Assembly: GCA_030295235.1 (NCBI GenBank)
Contig: AP026162.1
Span: forward strand, 2,170,001 to 2,234,000
Origin: Fistulifera solaris
Taxonomy: Eukaryota > Bacillariophyta > Bacillariophyceae > Naviculales > Stauroneidaceae
DNA length: 64,000 bases
Direction: 5' to 3'
Of the stretch, positions 1 to 10,180 are shown in pieces. How positions within the stretch are numbered: the first letter of the stretch is position 1; every line of letters starts with the position of its first letter. The position numbers and the translations under genes were made by a program. A model generated the notes under the pieces. It was given only the letters and a program-made list of their open reading frames with translations. It was not told where the DNA came from and ran no database searches.

Positions 1-1265
1 GGAGAATGGGTACAGCTGGCCGAGGAGTTACCGGAAAGTGCCCCCACATCATCCAATCCAGTGGACGACGAGGGCGAATCGTTGTATGGGCAGCCTTTGA
101 GTGTTAAAGAAGCGGCCGAGAAAATGCCGCCGGGAGGAGGTGGATTGATTTACACGGCAACTCTCATTCCCGATGATTTCTTCAAAGATCAAAAGCTAGC
201 GAAATTGGTCGGAAAAGGCATTTTGAATTCCGAACGGACGGCAATTAAGCCACGGCGGCCTTCCCTGGCCGTTCGGTCGAGTAACTTTTTCAATCCTTGA
301 CCAAAGTCGGTCCAAGGTATATTTTTTCGGGAATTTTGAATGGATGGCCCGGTTTGACTTGTTTAGAGGTGCTGGAATTGGAAAAGAAAGGCAAGATAGT
401 AGGAGTGTGGCACAAGGTATGGAATGCTAAGGAAGATGGTGCGAAAGGTTTGCCCTTGAAGAATCCGGAAGGAAAGACCGTTCATAGGGTCGTACTTCGA
501 TGTGCGCCATGGTCTAGTCAAGGATGGTCCAAGGATAGTCCTGGATTCGCCTTTTGGTATGAAGCGCAGAAGCGAGAAAGGCCCGAAATGAGTTATGGCA
601 CGAACATGCTCAGAACGGTGGAAGATTCGATTTGCACTCATATTCACATGGTTTCTCATCGCTACGCAGTCAAGCGAGAGAATCCAAGGGATCTATTGAC
701 ATATCACTCTGTTTGTTTACTAGAATGGGATCATGGGAAGTATACGACAGTGGCAGAAACCGCATATCTGAACGGCATCGGAGGATTTAAAGGAAAGAGC
801 AACTTTTACGCCGACAAAGATCAGCCCAGGACGAAACTGTACGACACCATGCCGGCAGAAATGATACTTCCCTGGAGAACAAACTTGGCGGAAATTCGAT
901 GCTATGATGTAGAAGCTAAGAACTTGGATGAATTTTGGTCCTACTTGAAGAAATACGAAGGCAATCATCAGCGGTTTATCGACCCAAGGGTTTCATTCTC
1001 GCACCCCGCTCGACTAACGTTTCGATCCAAGGCGCACATAGCTCAATATCTTCTCAACTACATTACGCGGGATGCATCATACGCAGACCTGAAGCGAAAC
1101 TGCCAAACGTTTGCGGCTGACTTTTGCTCCTTTATTGCCGGAAAGAAAGACATTGTTCCCTTTCATCCTGTAATTCGTTTCGACTACCAACCCAGGCCGT
1201 ATTTCTTCTTATATGACAGCCATATGTACATTAAAAAGGAAGATAAGAAGAAAGGAAAGAAATAG
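1..1265 (+). CDS. C-terminal part of a protein with an NCQTF papain-like/LRAT-like domain
   Basis: The window opens inside this gene; the reading frame is open from base 1 to a stop at 298-300. I join it to the frame ending at 1265 by an 86-base intron (281-366, GTAACT donor, TTGTTTAG acceptor, phase 1), which brings the two frames together exactly. The alternative is a single missing base near 290, a fault common elsewhere in this window. The first part (LIYTATLIPDDFF) resembles the edge of a C2-type domain. The second part carries a conserved-looking H-S-V-C-L-L-E-W-D-H stretch and, near the C-terminus, KRNCQTFAADFC, the Asn-Cys-Gln motif of LRAT/NlpC-P60/PPPDE-like cysteine hydrolase folds. 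It ends in a lysine-rich tail. I do not recognise the exact family; a thiol hydrolase or acyltransferase role is inference. It converges on RAD23, 36 bases away. Confidence 0.55.
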
Positions 1266-1301
1266 AGCATTGTTAATGACAACTTATCGCTAGAAGCCAT
1301 C

Positions 1302-2665
1302 TCAGTCATACATATCTTCGTCGTCGTTGCCTCCATCCCCATTATCGTCCCCGTCATTGTTTCCAGAATCATCGTGTCCTCCAAAAAATCCACCGCCGTC
1401 TCCCATTGAGTCCATCAACAAGTTTGCCGCCAAGGCTTCGTTCTTATCGCACGCCAAGAAAGCTTGAGCCGCTTCCGAACGATCAAAGCCCATTTCTGTA
1501 AGTCGATCCACAGCCGCCATTTCTTCTTCCGTTAATCGCAATACTTGCTGTCCGCCATGTCCTTCTCCGCCTCCCATGTGAGCCATAAATTGTTGCAACT
1601 GTTCCGGTGGCATCTGACCCAGCATTTGCGCCGTCATACGCAATTGATCCGAACTCAGTCCCATCATTTGTGCCATCTGATCGAGCTCGGACGGGCTCAT
1701 GCTTTGAATCATCTGCGCCATCTGAGCTGGGTTTCCCATGCCTTCCATGGGCATACCCATACCACTGGCCGAATCCGAGGACCCTGTTGGAGCACGACTT
1801 CCGGTAGGGGCAGAAGATGGAGCGGCGGTGACAGGTTCGTTCATCATCTCTAAAAAGAGGGCCTGGTGCGCGTTGATTTCTTCTAATAATTCCGGCTGTT
1901 GCTGACCAATTTGCGCCAAAACTTGCTGCAGCATTTGTGGATTTGATTGCACTAGGCGACGCAGCTCGTTGAATTGCGGATGATTCCGTAAAGCCTGCAA
2001 CGGCTGTGTAGCTTGAGCGGGCGTCGCAGATGATGATTCCGTCGCATTCATCGCAGCCGAAACAGCGTCCGGAATGCCGTTGGTGAGGAATTCTACGGCA
2101 ACATCTGGATTTCCTTGCGCAGCTCGCAAACAATGTCTGACTTCTGCCTCAGGAAAGCCCATAGCCGTCAAATTATCTACTGCTTCCTGCGAAAACGTAT
2201 CAGTCCGAGTCGGAGCGGCGGGTGTGGCAACGGAGGGGGCGGCGGGGGCAGCTGGAGTTTGTGCCGTCGACGTAGTAGGCTGAACCGAAGCTTCTGGGGC
2301 TTTCGCGGCTTCTTCTACTTTGAGCGTTTCCGCAGGTGTTGCCGGTCCCGCGGCGGGCTTCTTTGCTTTTGTCACCATGACGACAAGGAAATCATTGGGC
2401 TTTATGCCGCACGATGCGATCGTATCTTCGTCCTTTAGCACCTTTCCCGAATGAATCAGTTTCAATGTCGATGCAAACAGCTCGGGTTTTTTCTTTCTCC
2501 TTTTATTCATTGAAGCGAACGGTGAGTCACACAGATTCGACACTTCTGCCGCAACACGAGAACCCGACTACGTACAATCGCGGATTTCGCTTCTTGAACT
2601 GTTTGAGTTTCCTCGACCTCTACGTCGAACTTTGCCCCTTTGAGCGTCTTTACAGTGAGCTTCAT
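1302..2665 (-). CDS. RAD23: RAD23-like UBL-UBA ubiquitin receptor
   Basis: RAD23 shuttles ubiquitylated proteins to the 26S proteasome and, with XPC/Rad4, acts in nucleotide excision repair. The N-terminal ubiquitin-like domain is split by an 83-base intron (2493-2575, GTACGT donor, phase 0): exon 1 gives MKLTVKTLKG... up to EAKSAI, exon 2 resumes at KKPELFASTLKLIHSGKVL. Then come a Pro/Ala-rich linker, UBA1 (TAMGFPEAEVRHCLRAAQGN), the XPC-binding domain (FNELRRLVQSNPQMLQQVL, with NPxxL and QPELLEEI), a Met/Gln-rich region, UBA2 (LTEMGFDRSEAAQAFLAC) and an acidic Asp/Asn tail. About 426 residues, normal for the family. The ATG at 2665 is chosen because it starts the UBL strand directly. The Met/Gln-rich insertion before UBA2 and the acidic tail after it are unusual. 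Confidence 0.93.
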
Positions 2666-3197
2666 GCCAATAAACGTTAAATCTTTGGTGATAGTAAGAG
2701 TGTTGATCAAACTACGCTACTAGAATAAGCATATCAGCGGCTGCAAATATTCATTCATTTCATTCAAATGATCCGTCGTCCGTCTCGTCTCGTCTCGTCT
2801 CGTCTCTCTCGCTTTCTATGGTTCCTTCTTCCTTCGTTTGATTCCTCGTGAACGAAAACCGAAGATCTCGTACGTTGTGCTGTAGTCTCTCAAAACTACT
2901 TAAGTTCAGTATTCTTTATAAAGTATACTTGGCTAATGACACGGCACTCAAAAGTATTCAACAAACAAGGTGACAATAATAAAGTGTACAACTGAGTACC
3001 ACATCGGAACTATTACTTTGTCCCTACTCCCTAGTCTACGTCCGTCCCTTTTCGTTTCGATTGAATAAAACCCGCGCAAAACCGCAAAACCGCAAAACAC
3101 GCAAATAGATTTTTACAAAAGCAGCTGTTGTAATGTGATCTGAATGATAATAAAATGATTCTAAGCTTAACGCATTAATCGTGAAAAACATAATTGA
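2666..3197. other. Divergent intergenic region RAD23/ATG12
   Basis: No gene seen. This 0.5 kb lies between the divergent starts of RAD23 and ATG12 and must hold both promoters. It contains a CGTCT pentanucleotide microsatellite and an A-rich stretch with repeated CGCAAAA words around 3070-3105. Confidence 0.6.
2779..2809. repeat. CGTCT pentanucleotide microsatellite
   Basis: About five tandem CGTCT units followed by CTCTC, in the upstream region of RAD23 and ATG12. Confidence 0.8.
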
Positions 3198-3491
3198 ATG
3201 AGTCAAGGAGCAGCATTACAAGCCGAGAAGGTGAAAATACATTTTGTGGCCGTCGGCAATGCCCCTATCATGAAGAAAAACAAATTTCAAATTGCTGTGG
3301 ATCAGCGTTTTTCTTCTGTCGTTTCATTTCTCCGAAAAATACTCCAATTGGAACCTAGTACATCCTTGTTTTTATATTGTTGTTCCGCGTTTGTTCCAGG
3401 CCCTGAAGAACTGGTCTCGGATTTACGAGATTGTTTCAGTGTTCGAGGAGAACTTGTCATTCATTATAGCCTACAAGAAGCGTGGGGATGA
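3198..3491 (+). CDS. ATG12: Ubiquitin-like autophagy protein ATG12
   Basis: ATG12 is the ubiquitin-like modifier that is activated by ATG7, passed to ATG10 and joined to ATG5; the conjugate then drives ATG8 lipidation during autophagosome growth. The 97-residue product has the family core: KVKIHFVAVGNAPIMKKNKF (beta-strand 1 and the GxAPI loop), VVSFLRKIL, LFLYCCSAFVPGPEE and the C-terminal ELVIHYSLQEAWG. It ends exactly at the conserved Trp-Gly, the glycine needed for conjugation, with no extension to be cleaved. The N-terminal extension is very short, as in plants and many protists. It converges with the SRRM1-like gene, only 72 bases between stops. Confidence 0.93.
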   Translation: MSQGAALQAEKVKIHFVAVGNAPIMKKNKFQIAVDQRFSSVVSFLRKILQLEPSTSLFLYCCSAFVPGPEELVSDLRDCFSVRGELVIHYSLQEAWG

Positions 3492-3563
3492 CGTAACTTA
3501 ATAAAACAAGCTTTGAATGTATAAATAAAAAACATATCTTGTTGGATTAGTACGTATTGTCCA

Positions 3564-4514
3564 CTAGTTTCGTGATCGTCTGCGAGACCTCTCACGACTT
3601 TGTGAAGAGGAAGATTCAGAGGAAGATTCCGAGGAAGATCGGTAACGATGACGGGAGCGTCGCCGATCATCACTAGATACGCTGCGGCTACGTGATCGAC
3701 TTCCTCTCGTTGTAGCATTGTGTCGCTGATAGCGGTCTGGTGATGGTTGACGAGAATAACGACGTTCCCGGCCGAACGAATCTCGATTGGAGGCACCCCT
3801 ATCGTGAAAGTCGCGAGGAGCCGATCGATCATATGCGTCTCCATAACGGCGCGAATCTGGTGGGTAGGGTTCATAATGACGAGAAGGGTTGCGGTCTCTC
3901 TGATTGTAGCGTTCGTCCTCGTCCCATCGACGTCGATTGCCTCGGTTATCGTGCGATGGAGGACTAACTGGCCGCGAAGGCCTTCCACGTTGTCGATCTC
4001 TTTCCGGAAAATCTCTTCTAGCACCTTCATTTTGCCTAGGAGGTTGTGGTCGATGTTGTTGCCGCTGCTGCTGCGGAGGCGGGGCGTTGTGATTCTGTTG
4101 GTGTTGTTTCATAGCAAGCTCCTTTTTCTTTTCTTTTAGAAGCTTGGTAGGTATCCCCAAGGGGGTTTTCTGTGCATCTGCCATCATATCCCAAAGTTCT
4201 TTTGCAAATTTTGCGGCTTCGTCGTCGCCTAGAAAGCCAGCCATATCGATTTGTGCTTTTCGAGGGTCCACCTCAATGACCGCTTCATCGGAAGACGAGG
4301 GCAGAAACAAGTTGACCGCTGTACTCTGCACAATCTCATCCTCAAAGCCAAGAATTTCCGTGATTTTATTTTCAACCCATTGAGCCAAGACGGGTTTATT
4401 GATTTTGGAAAGATCCACCGCGGTCGAGAAAGACTCGGGAAACTTTGTCGAACGCAGAGCTTTTGTCAGCGCGCGTGAGTCGGCAACGGATGCGGTCCCT
4501 TTGATGAGTGGCAT
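3564..4514 (-). CDS. SRRM1-like PWI-domain RS-rich splicing factor
   Basis: The N-terminal half is a PWI domain: LTKALRSTKFPESF, VDLSKINKPVLAQWVENKITEILGFEDE and the following DMAGFLGD...AKELWDMMADAQKTPLGIP line up with the RNA/DNA-binding PWI fold of SRm160/SRRM1, with the proline-tryptophan position here being VLAQWV. The C-terminal half is Gln/Pro-rich and then Arg/Ser/Asp-rich, ending in RS repeats (SRSRSRSVSSDD...RSRERSRRRSRN), as expected of a nuclear-speckle splicing coactivator. I choose the ATG at 4514 because MPLIKGTAS begins just before the PWI helices; the frame stays open to an ATG at 4634 and a short first exon upstream is also possible. About 316 residues from 4514. Confidence 0.82.
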   Translation of the reverse strand: MPLIKGTASVADSRALTKALRSTKFPESFSTAVDLSKINKPVLAQWVENKITEILGFEDEIVQSTAVNLFLPSSSDEAVIEVDPRKAQIDMAGFLGDDEAAKFAKELWDMMADAQKTPLGIPTKLLKEKKKELAMKQHQQNHNAPPPQQQRQQHRPQPPRQNEGARRDFPERDRQRGRPSRPVSPPSHDNRGNRRRWDEDERYNQRDRNPSRHYEPYPPDSRRYGDAYDRSAPRDFHDRGASNRDSFGRERRYSRQPSPDRYQRHNATTRGSRSRSRSVSSDDRRRSRHRYRSSSESSSESSSSQSRERSRRRSRN

Positions 4515-4818
4515 TGGGTTAAAGATCTCGCTGAGCTTGTAATAGCCGCCAAAAACTATGTATTTATTGATTGTCAGACCAAGCTGCTTGTTTTCTTTCT
4601 TATTTACAATGTAGGGTCTTTTCTTCAATGGCAAATAAAAATGAATGGCTATATTCTTTTTATTATTGTCGGCGCTGTCGCAGTATAAAATTGCTCGATT
4701 TCATTAGAGTTCGGGAGGCTATAAGGCGACCGTCATCTATTGCGTAAAACTAAAATTCGGAGTATTTATTCGTCTATAAATTACCTAAAACGGAAAAATT
4801 TGTGTAATGATTTACAGT

Positions 4819-6243
4819 CTACCAATCGTATTCGAAACTGTCTTCTTTGCTCATCTCGGAACGGTCAGGATGACGAGTTAATGCATTACCACGATTTTGG
4901 AGACACACTGGCTCAATGATGGCGTGCGCATCGTCTAGTAGAGATTCCTTTGGACTATGACTCTTGAAAGAGATATCCAACTGGCACTTTTTTCGTGAAA
5001 GAGAAACCAAATTTTGTACTTGCAGCAAATCGGATTCACTCTCAATCCAGAAAACTAGCGACCTTAGACTTTTGTGAGACCCGATCACGTTCAGTAGGTT
5101 ATCCCAACACGACTGTAAGACAGCGAGGCAACCTAGCTCAAGTCGATACAGGTTTTGATTCTTGTCAAGAGCATTCAGGAGTTCTTCCAGCTGTTCGAGA
5201 GAAGGTGGGTAGGTTGAGTTGTAAAATATTCGAAGGTCCTGGAGGCGATCGCTAGCGTGCAGAAAGAGAGTATGAAATCGGGAAGGTACCCAAATCAAAA
5301 ACCTCAAAGTGAATGCTCTGGGAACGATCGTAAAGTGCTCCATCTCGTTAAAAGCCGTATGAGACCAGACGTCGTATTGAACATGCCTCGCAATGGAAGA
5401 CATCGGAAGATGCACCGAGTTCTTGAAAACCAAACTGTTGGTGTGCAGCACAATGTTGGGAATTTCGTTCATCACCTGCAGAAAGTAACGAAATGTCGGG
5501 TACCCCCTGGACTCGTTTAGCAAGGAAAGTGTACCAAAGTCGGTAGTTCGCTGGGACAGCGTTTGAATGAATGCTCGGCCCTCATTCTCGAACACGCATT
5601 CAACGCCAATGTCCAACGGTTCGGGATGAGATGCCAACACTATCGCTTGTTCATCGGTGAAATAACATCCGCGCCCAAGAATGAGTCGTCGTCGCGGATT
5701 CGCTTTCTTGTAGTCACATAGGAATTGCGGCGTCAGGAATATTGTCGGGACCACGGGATCGGTGCCATGAATGTAGGAGGTGCCGATACGGACGTCTGTT
5801 TCCCCTTCCTGCTTCAAACATAGAAGGAAATGTATAGACTCCGCCACGATTTTTTCAGACACTCCATAGATGAACACGGATCTCTCGCCAAAGTCAATAT
5901 TCGCGGTCGACTTCCGAAACTTGGAACTGTAGGGAACTGACTTTGGTAGCTTTTTGGACGTAATGCAGTGTTCCTCATCCATCCAAATGAGAATATGATT
6001 TCCCGTATCACGAACGAGATCACTAACGTCACGAGGAGAACGGATTTTGCGGCGAAATTGCATCTTCGAACTCCACTGGGTTGCACGAAGTTGCTTCATG
6101 AGAATTCTTTTGTCTTTGTCGAATTCCTTCGCAGGTATCGTTTCAGACCAATGCGAATGATCCATCGACAAATAATGTTCCAAGTTGGAAAGGAAATGGA
6201 GTTTGTTTGTCGGCTTCATCGCGAGAATGCTGTTTTTGTTCAA
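4819..6243 (-). CDS. Hypothetical protein with LRR-like C-terminal region
   Basis: A single uninterrupted frame of 474 residues. I do not recognise a named family. The middle and C-terminal parts have spaced leucine patterns (LQDLRIFYNSTYPPSLEQLEELLNAL, LYRLELGCLAVLQSCWDNLL, HKSLRSLVFWIESESDLL) that look like degenerate leucine-rich repeats of about 27-30 residues, a type common in large diatom-specific protein families. There is no signal peptide or membrane segment. Several in-frame methionines (positions 1, 9 and 27) could be the start; the first lies just downstream of a 21-base T run (A run in sense), so one of the later ones may be used. The tail is acidic (SKEDSFEYDW). Confidence 0.6.
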   Translation of the reverse strand: MNKNSILAMKPTNKLHFLSNLEHYLSMDHSHWSETIPAKEFDKDKRILMKQLRATQWSSKMQFRRKIRSPRDVSDLVRDTGNHILIWMDEEHCITSKKLPKSVPYSSKFRKSTANIDFGERSVFIYGVSEKIVAESIHFLLCLKQEGETDVRIGTSYIHGTDPVVPTIFLTPQFLCDYKKANPRRRLILGRGCYFTDEQAIVLASHPEPLDIGVECVFENEGRAFIQTLSQRTTDFGTLSLLNESRGYPTFRYFLQVMNEIPNIVLHTNSLVFKNSVHLPMSSIARHVQYDVWSHTAFNEMEHFTIVPRAFTLRFLIWVPSRFHTLFLHASDRLQDLRIFYNSTYPPSLEQLEELLNALDKNQNLYRLELGCLAVLQSCWDNLLNVIGSHKSLRSLVFWIESESDLLQVQNLVSLSRKKCQLDISFKSHSPKESLLDDAHAIIEPVCLQNRGNALTRHPDRSEMSKEDSFEYDW

Positions 6244-6608
6244 AGATCTGATGAAGGCTTTCTTTTTTTTTTTTTTTTTTTTTGAGCTCTTCGATCATGT
6301 CTTCGTCGTCTTTGCAAAGCAAAAAAGGTGCAAGAAAGCTTTGTCATAGGTTTTCGTGAACCGGTACCCATTTCGTTAAGTAAAGAAGAGCTGCGACATC
6401 GAGTATAATCTGAGATGTAGGATAGTGACAGATGCCAATGCCGACGCCTTCGCACGTTTTGTTGCGAATAACGTCGTCGTTCATTTTCATTTTTTTTGGT
6501 TCATGATAATATTATTGTTTGACACTAGACCCCCTAAAGGGACATAAATACTTGGAGGAAAAGAGAACTTAATCGACGAGGAGCGCCTTTAATGTTCGCT
6601 GGCATGGG
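6244..6608. other. Divergent intergenic region
   Basis: No gene seen. It lies between the divergent LRR-like and methyltransferase genes, so it probably carries both promoters. The only notable element is the T21 run at its left edge. Confidence 0.5.
6263..6283. repeat. T21 homopolymer
   Basis: An uninterrupted run of 21 T on the plus strand just upstream of the first ATG of the LRR-like gene, the longest homopolymer I noticed in the window. Confidence 0.85.
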
Positions 6609-7954
6609 ATGGGTGCACGAACATCATGTCGCAAAATTGGCATCGCTTTCATTTTGTTCCGACTCATCTATCACGTGTCGTCGCTGGTGACTAGCCGGGG
6701 CGATGGAGTCATGTTGCTTGCGAAAACGAAAGAAACCTTTAAGTTGGCCGACTTACAATATCTCGAGGCTAAGGTCCAGTCGGAAGGTCAATACGAATGT
6801 ACACGACTGCTGGTGGATGCGGCTACAGGATCTTCGTTGTTTCTTTTGAATCGCTTTGTCGATAGTTTTGAAGCTTACATTTTCGGCAAAGATCATGGCA
6901 CCAACCATTATGATATTCCAACCTCTCTTCGTGCTTGTGAATGGGTCGCCGAAGTGTTATGCAGCAGTGCTTCTGCTGAAGAACTAATACTTGATTTATC
7001 GATCGAACCTACAACTCACAAGCTGGAAGCTTGGACGCTGGAGTATCTTCGCATGACGTCGGGGTCAGCGACTAGTTCGCTGAGCGGAAAGACGAAAACG
7101 TACACACAAAAGACACTATGCTGCTGTGTTGCACAAGCACTTTCAGGTGTGGCTGCTTTGAATCCGAACCAGGCCGTGGATAAGCTTGTCATTGTAGATA
7201 CGTGCGAATCGATGTTCCTAGTGAGGCTCTTGCACCTTCCCTCGGACTGCGCATCGACCAATCCTATTTGTCTGACACAAAGAGATGGGCTCAACGCCCA
7301 TTTCCCTACAGTTCGGCGACGAACTTTCCAGCGGCCGAAATGATCATCAACATGTTGGCGCATCGCGTATCGTCGCGTGCCATCAAGGAGGCACCCCAGC
7401 CACACCTCTTGGATGCAACCTGCGGCAGTGGCACTTTTCTTGCACTCGCCATGGCTCGCGGCATGCAAGTCACGGGCTGGGATTCCAATTCAAGGTGTGT
7501 CGAAGGTAGTCAACGCAATCTGCAATACGCATTTGGAAGCACGGATAATTTCACTGTTCTACATCGCAGCTGTCTTGACATACCGCTGAACTTGACACAA
7601 ATGGATATTGAGTCTTTTGATGCTGTTGCTAGTAACTTACCTTGGGGCCTGAATAGCAACTTGTATACGGACGAGAGCGAAAGCGATAACTGTATATCAA
7701 GTCTGTTGTTGGCCATTCGAAAAGTTCTGAAGCCAGGCATACCTTGCGTGTTCCTCTACAAGGATGAAGATGAAAGTGCGTGTAACAATGTTTACTGGGA
7801 GCAAATTGGATATAAAGTGATTGGTCATGCCAACATTCCACAAAAGAATTTCGTATTGCCCAAAGGAGGAAAGAAAGAGGAATACAAACGATCCGAAGAG
7901 AATGCACTCACGGGTCGTAGTGACTGTATTATAAGTTTAGTAGAAACATTATAA
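6609..7954 (+). CDS. Class I RNA/DNA methyltransferase (TRMT11/Trm14-like), frame break inside
   Basis: The C-terminal half is an AdoMet-dependent methyltransferase: LLDATCGSGTFLALAMARGM is motif I, VTGWDSNSRCVEGSQRNL is motif II, and FDAVASNLPWG is the catalytic N-x-P-[WYF] motif IV of N2-guanosine tRNA methyltransferases. The segment RWAQRPFPYSSATNFPAAEMI just before motif I matches the usual lead-in of Trm11/Trm14-type enzymes. The N-terminal half (frame starting MGARTSCRKIGIAFILFRLIYHVSS, possibly a targeting peptide) changes frame somewhere between 7184 and 7290 with no room for an intron; one missing base would restore a 448-residue protein. The exact substrate cannot be told from sequence. 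I read it as one gene, not two. Confidence 0.7.
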
Positions 7955-8294
7955 CCTTAGAAAATAATTGACAATCATTTAGGACTAGTTGTAATTGGTC
8001 GTCTTCTTCTTCGAAGACTTAAGCCGTTCGTATAAATCCAGTCCCGGATATTGAAGAACGGAATTTTCGGTAAGCCTTACTGTACCAGGTACGACATTGG
8101 ACACTACTTTTCTGCTGTTGCAGCCTGTCCGTGTCCGTGTCAGGGCGGTCGGTGCGTACATCCGTTCATTTAAATTCGAAACAAAAAACACCGCAAACAA
8201 TCGCGATCGCGAAAAGAGCGACGCTCTTCATTATTTATTTACTTGCTCGAGAACCACCTTTAGTAACTCATTGTCTGTAATTTTTAAAACGAAG
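7955..8294. other. Intergenic region
   Basis: No gene seen between the methyltransferase stop and the prefoldin start, both on the plus strand. It should contain the methyltransferase 3' end and the prefoldin promoter; a TATAAA-like word lies near 8030. Confidence 0.45.
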
Positions 8295-8961
8295 ATGCCA
8301 GAAACAAAGGAAGACGATGAACAAGTCCCCGACATGTCGCTTCTCGACATTATAGACGGCAAGAATGAACGAGACATTCCTATCGCCAAGTTCATCGACG
8401 ACATTGGCAAGTTTGCCGAATCGTTCCAGCCTCCAGCCTCTACGGAGTTGCTGATTGGAGCTTATACTCAGCTCTACAACAAATACAAATCATATGAGGC
8501 GTCGCTCACTAGAAAACGTACGTATTGATTTCGTAAGGATGTCAGTGATTCCGTCATGATCTCACTCACTTTCTTGATTGCCAACAGAGCAACATTTAGA
8601 TATAAAAATACCGGATCTAGAAAACTCTTTAAAGTTGATTCAGCAGCTACTGAAAAAGAAAGAAGAAGGAGAAAGTGGCGTCGTCCGTTACAGTTTGGCC
8701 GATAACATTTACGCGAAAGCCGATTTAGATTATGATGGAACCGTAAATCTGTGGTTGGGTGCTAATGTCATGTTAGAATATACATACGAAGAGGCAATTG
8801 AGTTCCTTGCGAATAATGAGAGTCGTGCCAAGTCAGAAGCGGGGGAGGTGGAAAAGGACTTGGCGTTTGTTCGAGATCAAATAGTGGTGTGTGAAGTGCT
8901 GCAGAGTCGTATTTATAACTGGGATGTTCGAAGGCGAAGAGCTCTCGAACAAAAGGCTTAG
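8295..8961 (+). CDS. PFD3: Prefoldin subunit 3 (VBP1-like)
   Basis: Prefoldin is the hexameric cytosolic co-chaperone that hands nascent actin and tubulin to the CCT chaperonin; subunit 3 is one of its two alpha-type subunits. Two exons are joined by a 70-base intron (8518-8587, GTACGT donor, CCAACAG acceptor, phase 1), giving 198 residues, the usual VBP1 length. The first exon holds the N-terminal coiled coil (RDIPIAKFIDDIGKFAESF, QLYNKYKSYEASLTRKR); the second holds the beta-hairpin region (VVRYSLADNIYAKADLDYDGTVNLWLGANVMLEYTYEEA) and the returning helix (VEKDLAFVRDQIVVCEVLQSRIYNWDV). The start at 8295 gives the typical short acidic N-terminus. It converges on RAD9. Confidence 0.93.
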
Positions 8962-9196
8962 GGAATTGACGAATAGCTATTTTTGAAGCTGATCCAAGCT
9001 AGCTCAGTTGTTTTTCAGTACTTTTATAGCAGCCTTGTGATAATTGTAAAGTGTTTCAGCGATGACACAAGGGACGATAGAAGATAAAGAGTTCTCCAAC
9101 AGCAAAAAGACTCAGTGCTGTTACAACGTTGAAAGCTAAATGGGTGAATTTTTCGTTACTTTTTTGATTTTTAGTCCGTATTACAGCTGAGTCACA

Positions 9197-10180
9197 TTAA
9201 TTGTCCGCTTGAGTTCCGTGAAGCGGTTTGAGAAGCTCATGGTCAAGTGTAGCGAGCACCAGACGTGCCGAGAGAGAGTCGCCTTTCGCATCCAGCACCA
9301 AAGGTCGACCTCCCCAGTGAAAGAATAGCGTAGCATCGAGTTCGTGATCCAAATGCGACTGAGAACAATACTGCAGCATCGATTTGGCTTCTTTGATAGA
9401 AAAGACCAAAATGACTTCGGAATTCACATCCTCCGGCATATTCTCGTCATCCTCGCGGCTGCGATTCTGATGAAAATCAAATTCATAAAACTCGTCACAG
9501 CCTACCGCGGTTTCAGTTTTCAATATACTGGCGTGTGTGGCCTGCAAGACCGCGTTTTGACTCGACGTGGCGTCGGTGTGATGAAACGACGATGCCGAAA
9601 CGCACTGCGCATCGTTCCGAATGACCAATGCCGCTTGATTGGTATTTTTCAGCGGCTCAAGCAATCGCAACAAGACTTTCGGTGAACCACGCATTTCTGA
9701 AGCATCGTCCGTGGGGGCTACGGGCGTCACGCCCGTCGCGTCGGCCGCTTTCATCCGGTGCACGACTGTCATGACAGCGTCCTGATGTTGAATTTGAAAT
9801 TCAAACGACAGAAACAGCGCATCGGAAATGATTTCACTTTTAATACGCAATCCAGCAACGCCTTTGCGGGGTTTTACTACCGCGGCGAGTGCTCGCAGTG
9901 AAGCACGACAAGAGAAACGGTCCTCGTCGCTTTCCGATTCTTGACTGCTCTCTCGGCGTCGTTTTTTGACGCGAGATGACAGTGGAGGAGCCGTGCATCT
10001 CTCGAAAAAAGAGGATTCAAACCGAAAACAAGCGAAAGCGGATTTGCCGTCATTGATCGTCCGCAAAGACAGCCCTTCAATGACGTCAAACTCTAGATAA
10101 AGATCTTTTCCGATTCGGCTCAAACATCCAATAGAAGAACAAAAAGGACGGACCGAGTGACCAGGAATAACGCAATCCAT
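9197..10180 (-). CDS. RAD9: RAD9 checkpoint clamp subunit
   Basis: RAD9 joins HUS1 and RAD1 in the 9-1-1 sliding clamp, loaded at damaged DNA to activate the ATR checkpoint. The N-terminus starting at the ATG at 10180 has the family signature: MDCVIPGHSVRPF, then CLSRIGKDLYLEFD, EGLSLRTINDGKSAFACFRFESSFFERC, close to the first beta-alpha-beta unit of metazoan RAD9A. Later KPRKGVAGLRIKSEII and VTPVAPTD...KVLLRLLEPLKNTNQAAL fit the second half of the PCNA-like fold, and the C-terminal KEAKSMLQYC...ATLFFHWGGRPLVLDA is the conserved last strand region. About 327 residues; the long phosphorylated C-terminal tail of animal RAD9 is almost absent. The frame continues upstream to 10402 but that extension has no family resemblance. 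Confidence 0.87.
   Translation of the reverse strand: MDCVIPGHSVRPFCSSIGCLSRIGKDLYLEFDVIEGLSLRTINDGKSAFACFRFESSFFERCTAPPLSSRVKKRRRESSQESESDEDRFSCRASLRALAAVVKPRKGVAGLRIKSEIISDALFLSFEFQIQHQDAVMTVVHRMKAADATGVTPVAPTDDASEMRGSPKVLLRLLEPLKNTNQAALVIRNDAQCVSASSFHHTDATSSQNAVLQATHASILKTETAVGCDEFYEFDFHQNRSREDDENMPEDVNSEVILVFSIKEAKSMLQYCSQSHLDHELDATLFFHWGGRPLVLDAKGDSLSARLVLATLDHELLKPLHGTQADN

Noticed and set aside
1483-2133. 216-codon minus-strand frame overlapping RAD23
   Set aside because: Out-of-frame shadow of the RAD23 coding sequence.
7202-7954. Methyltransferase as a separate gene starting at 7202
   Set aside because: That frame starts with GTG, not ATG, and lacks the N-terminal part that the preceding frame supplies.
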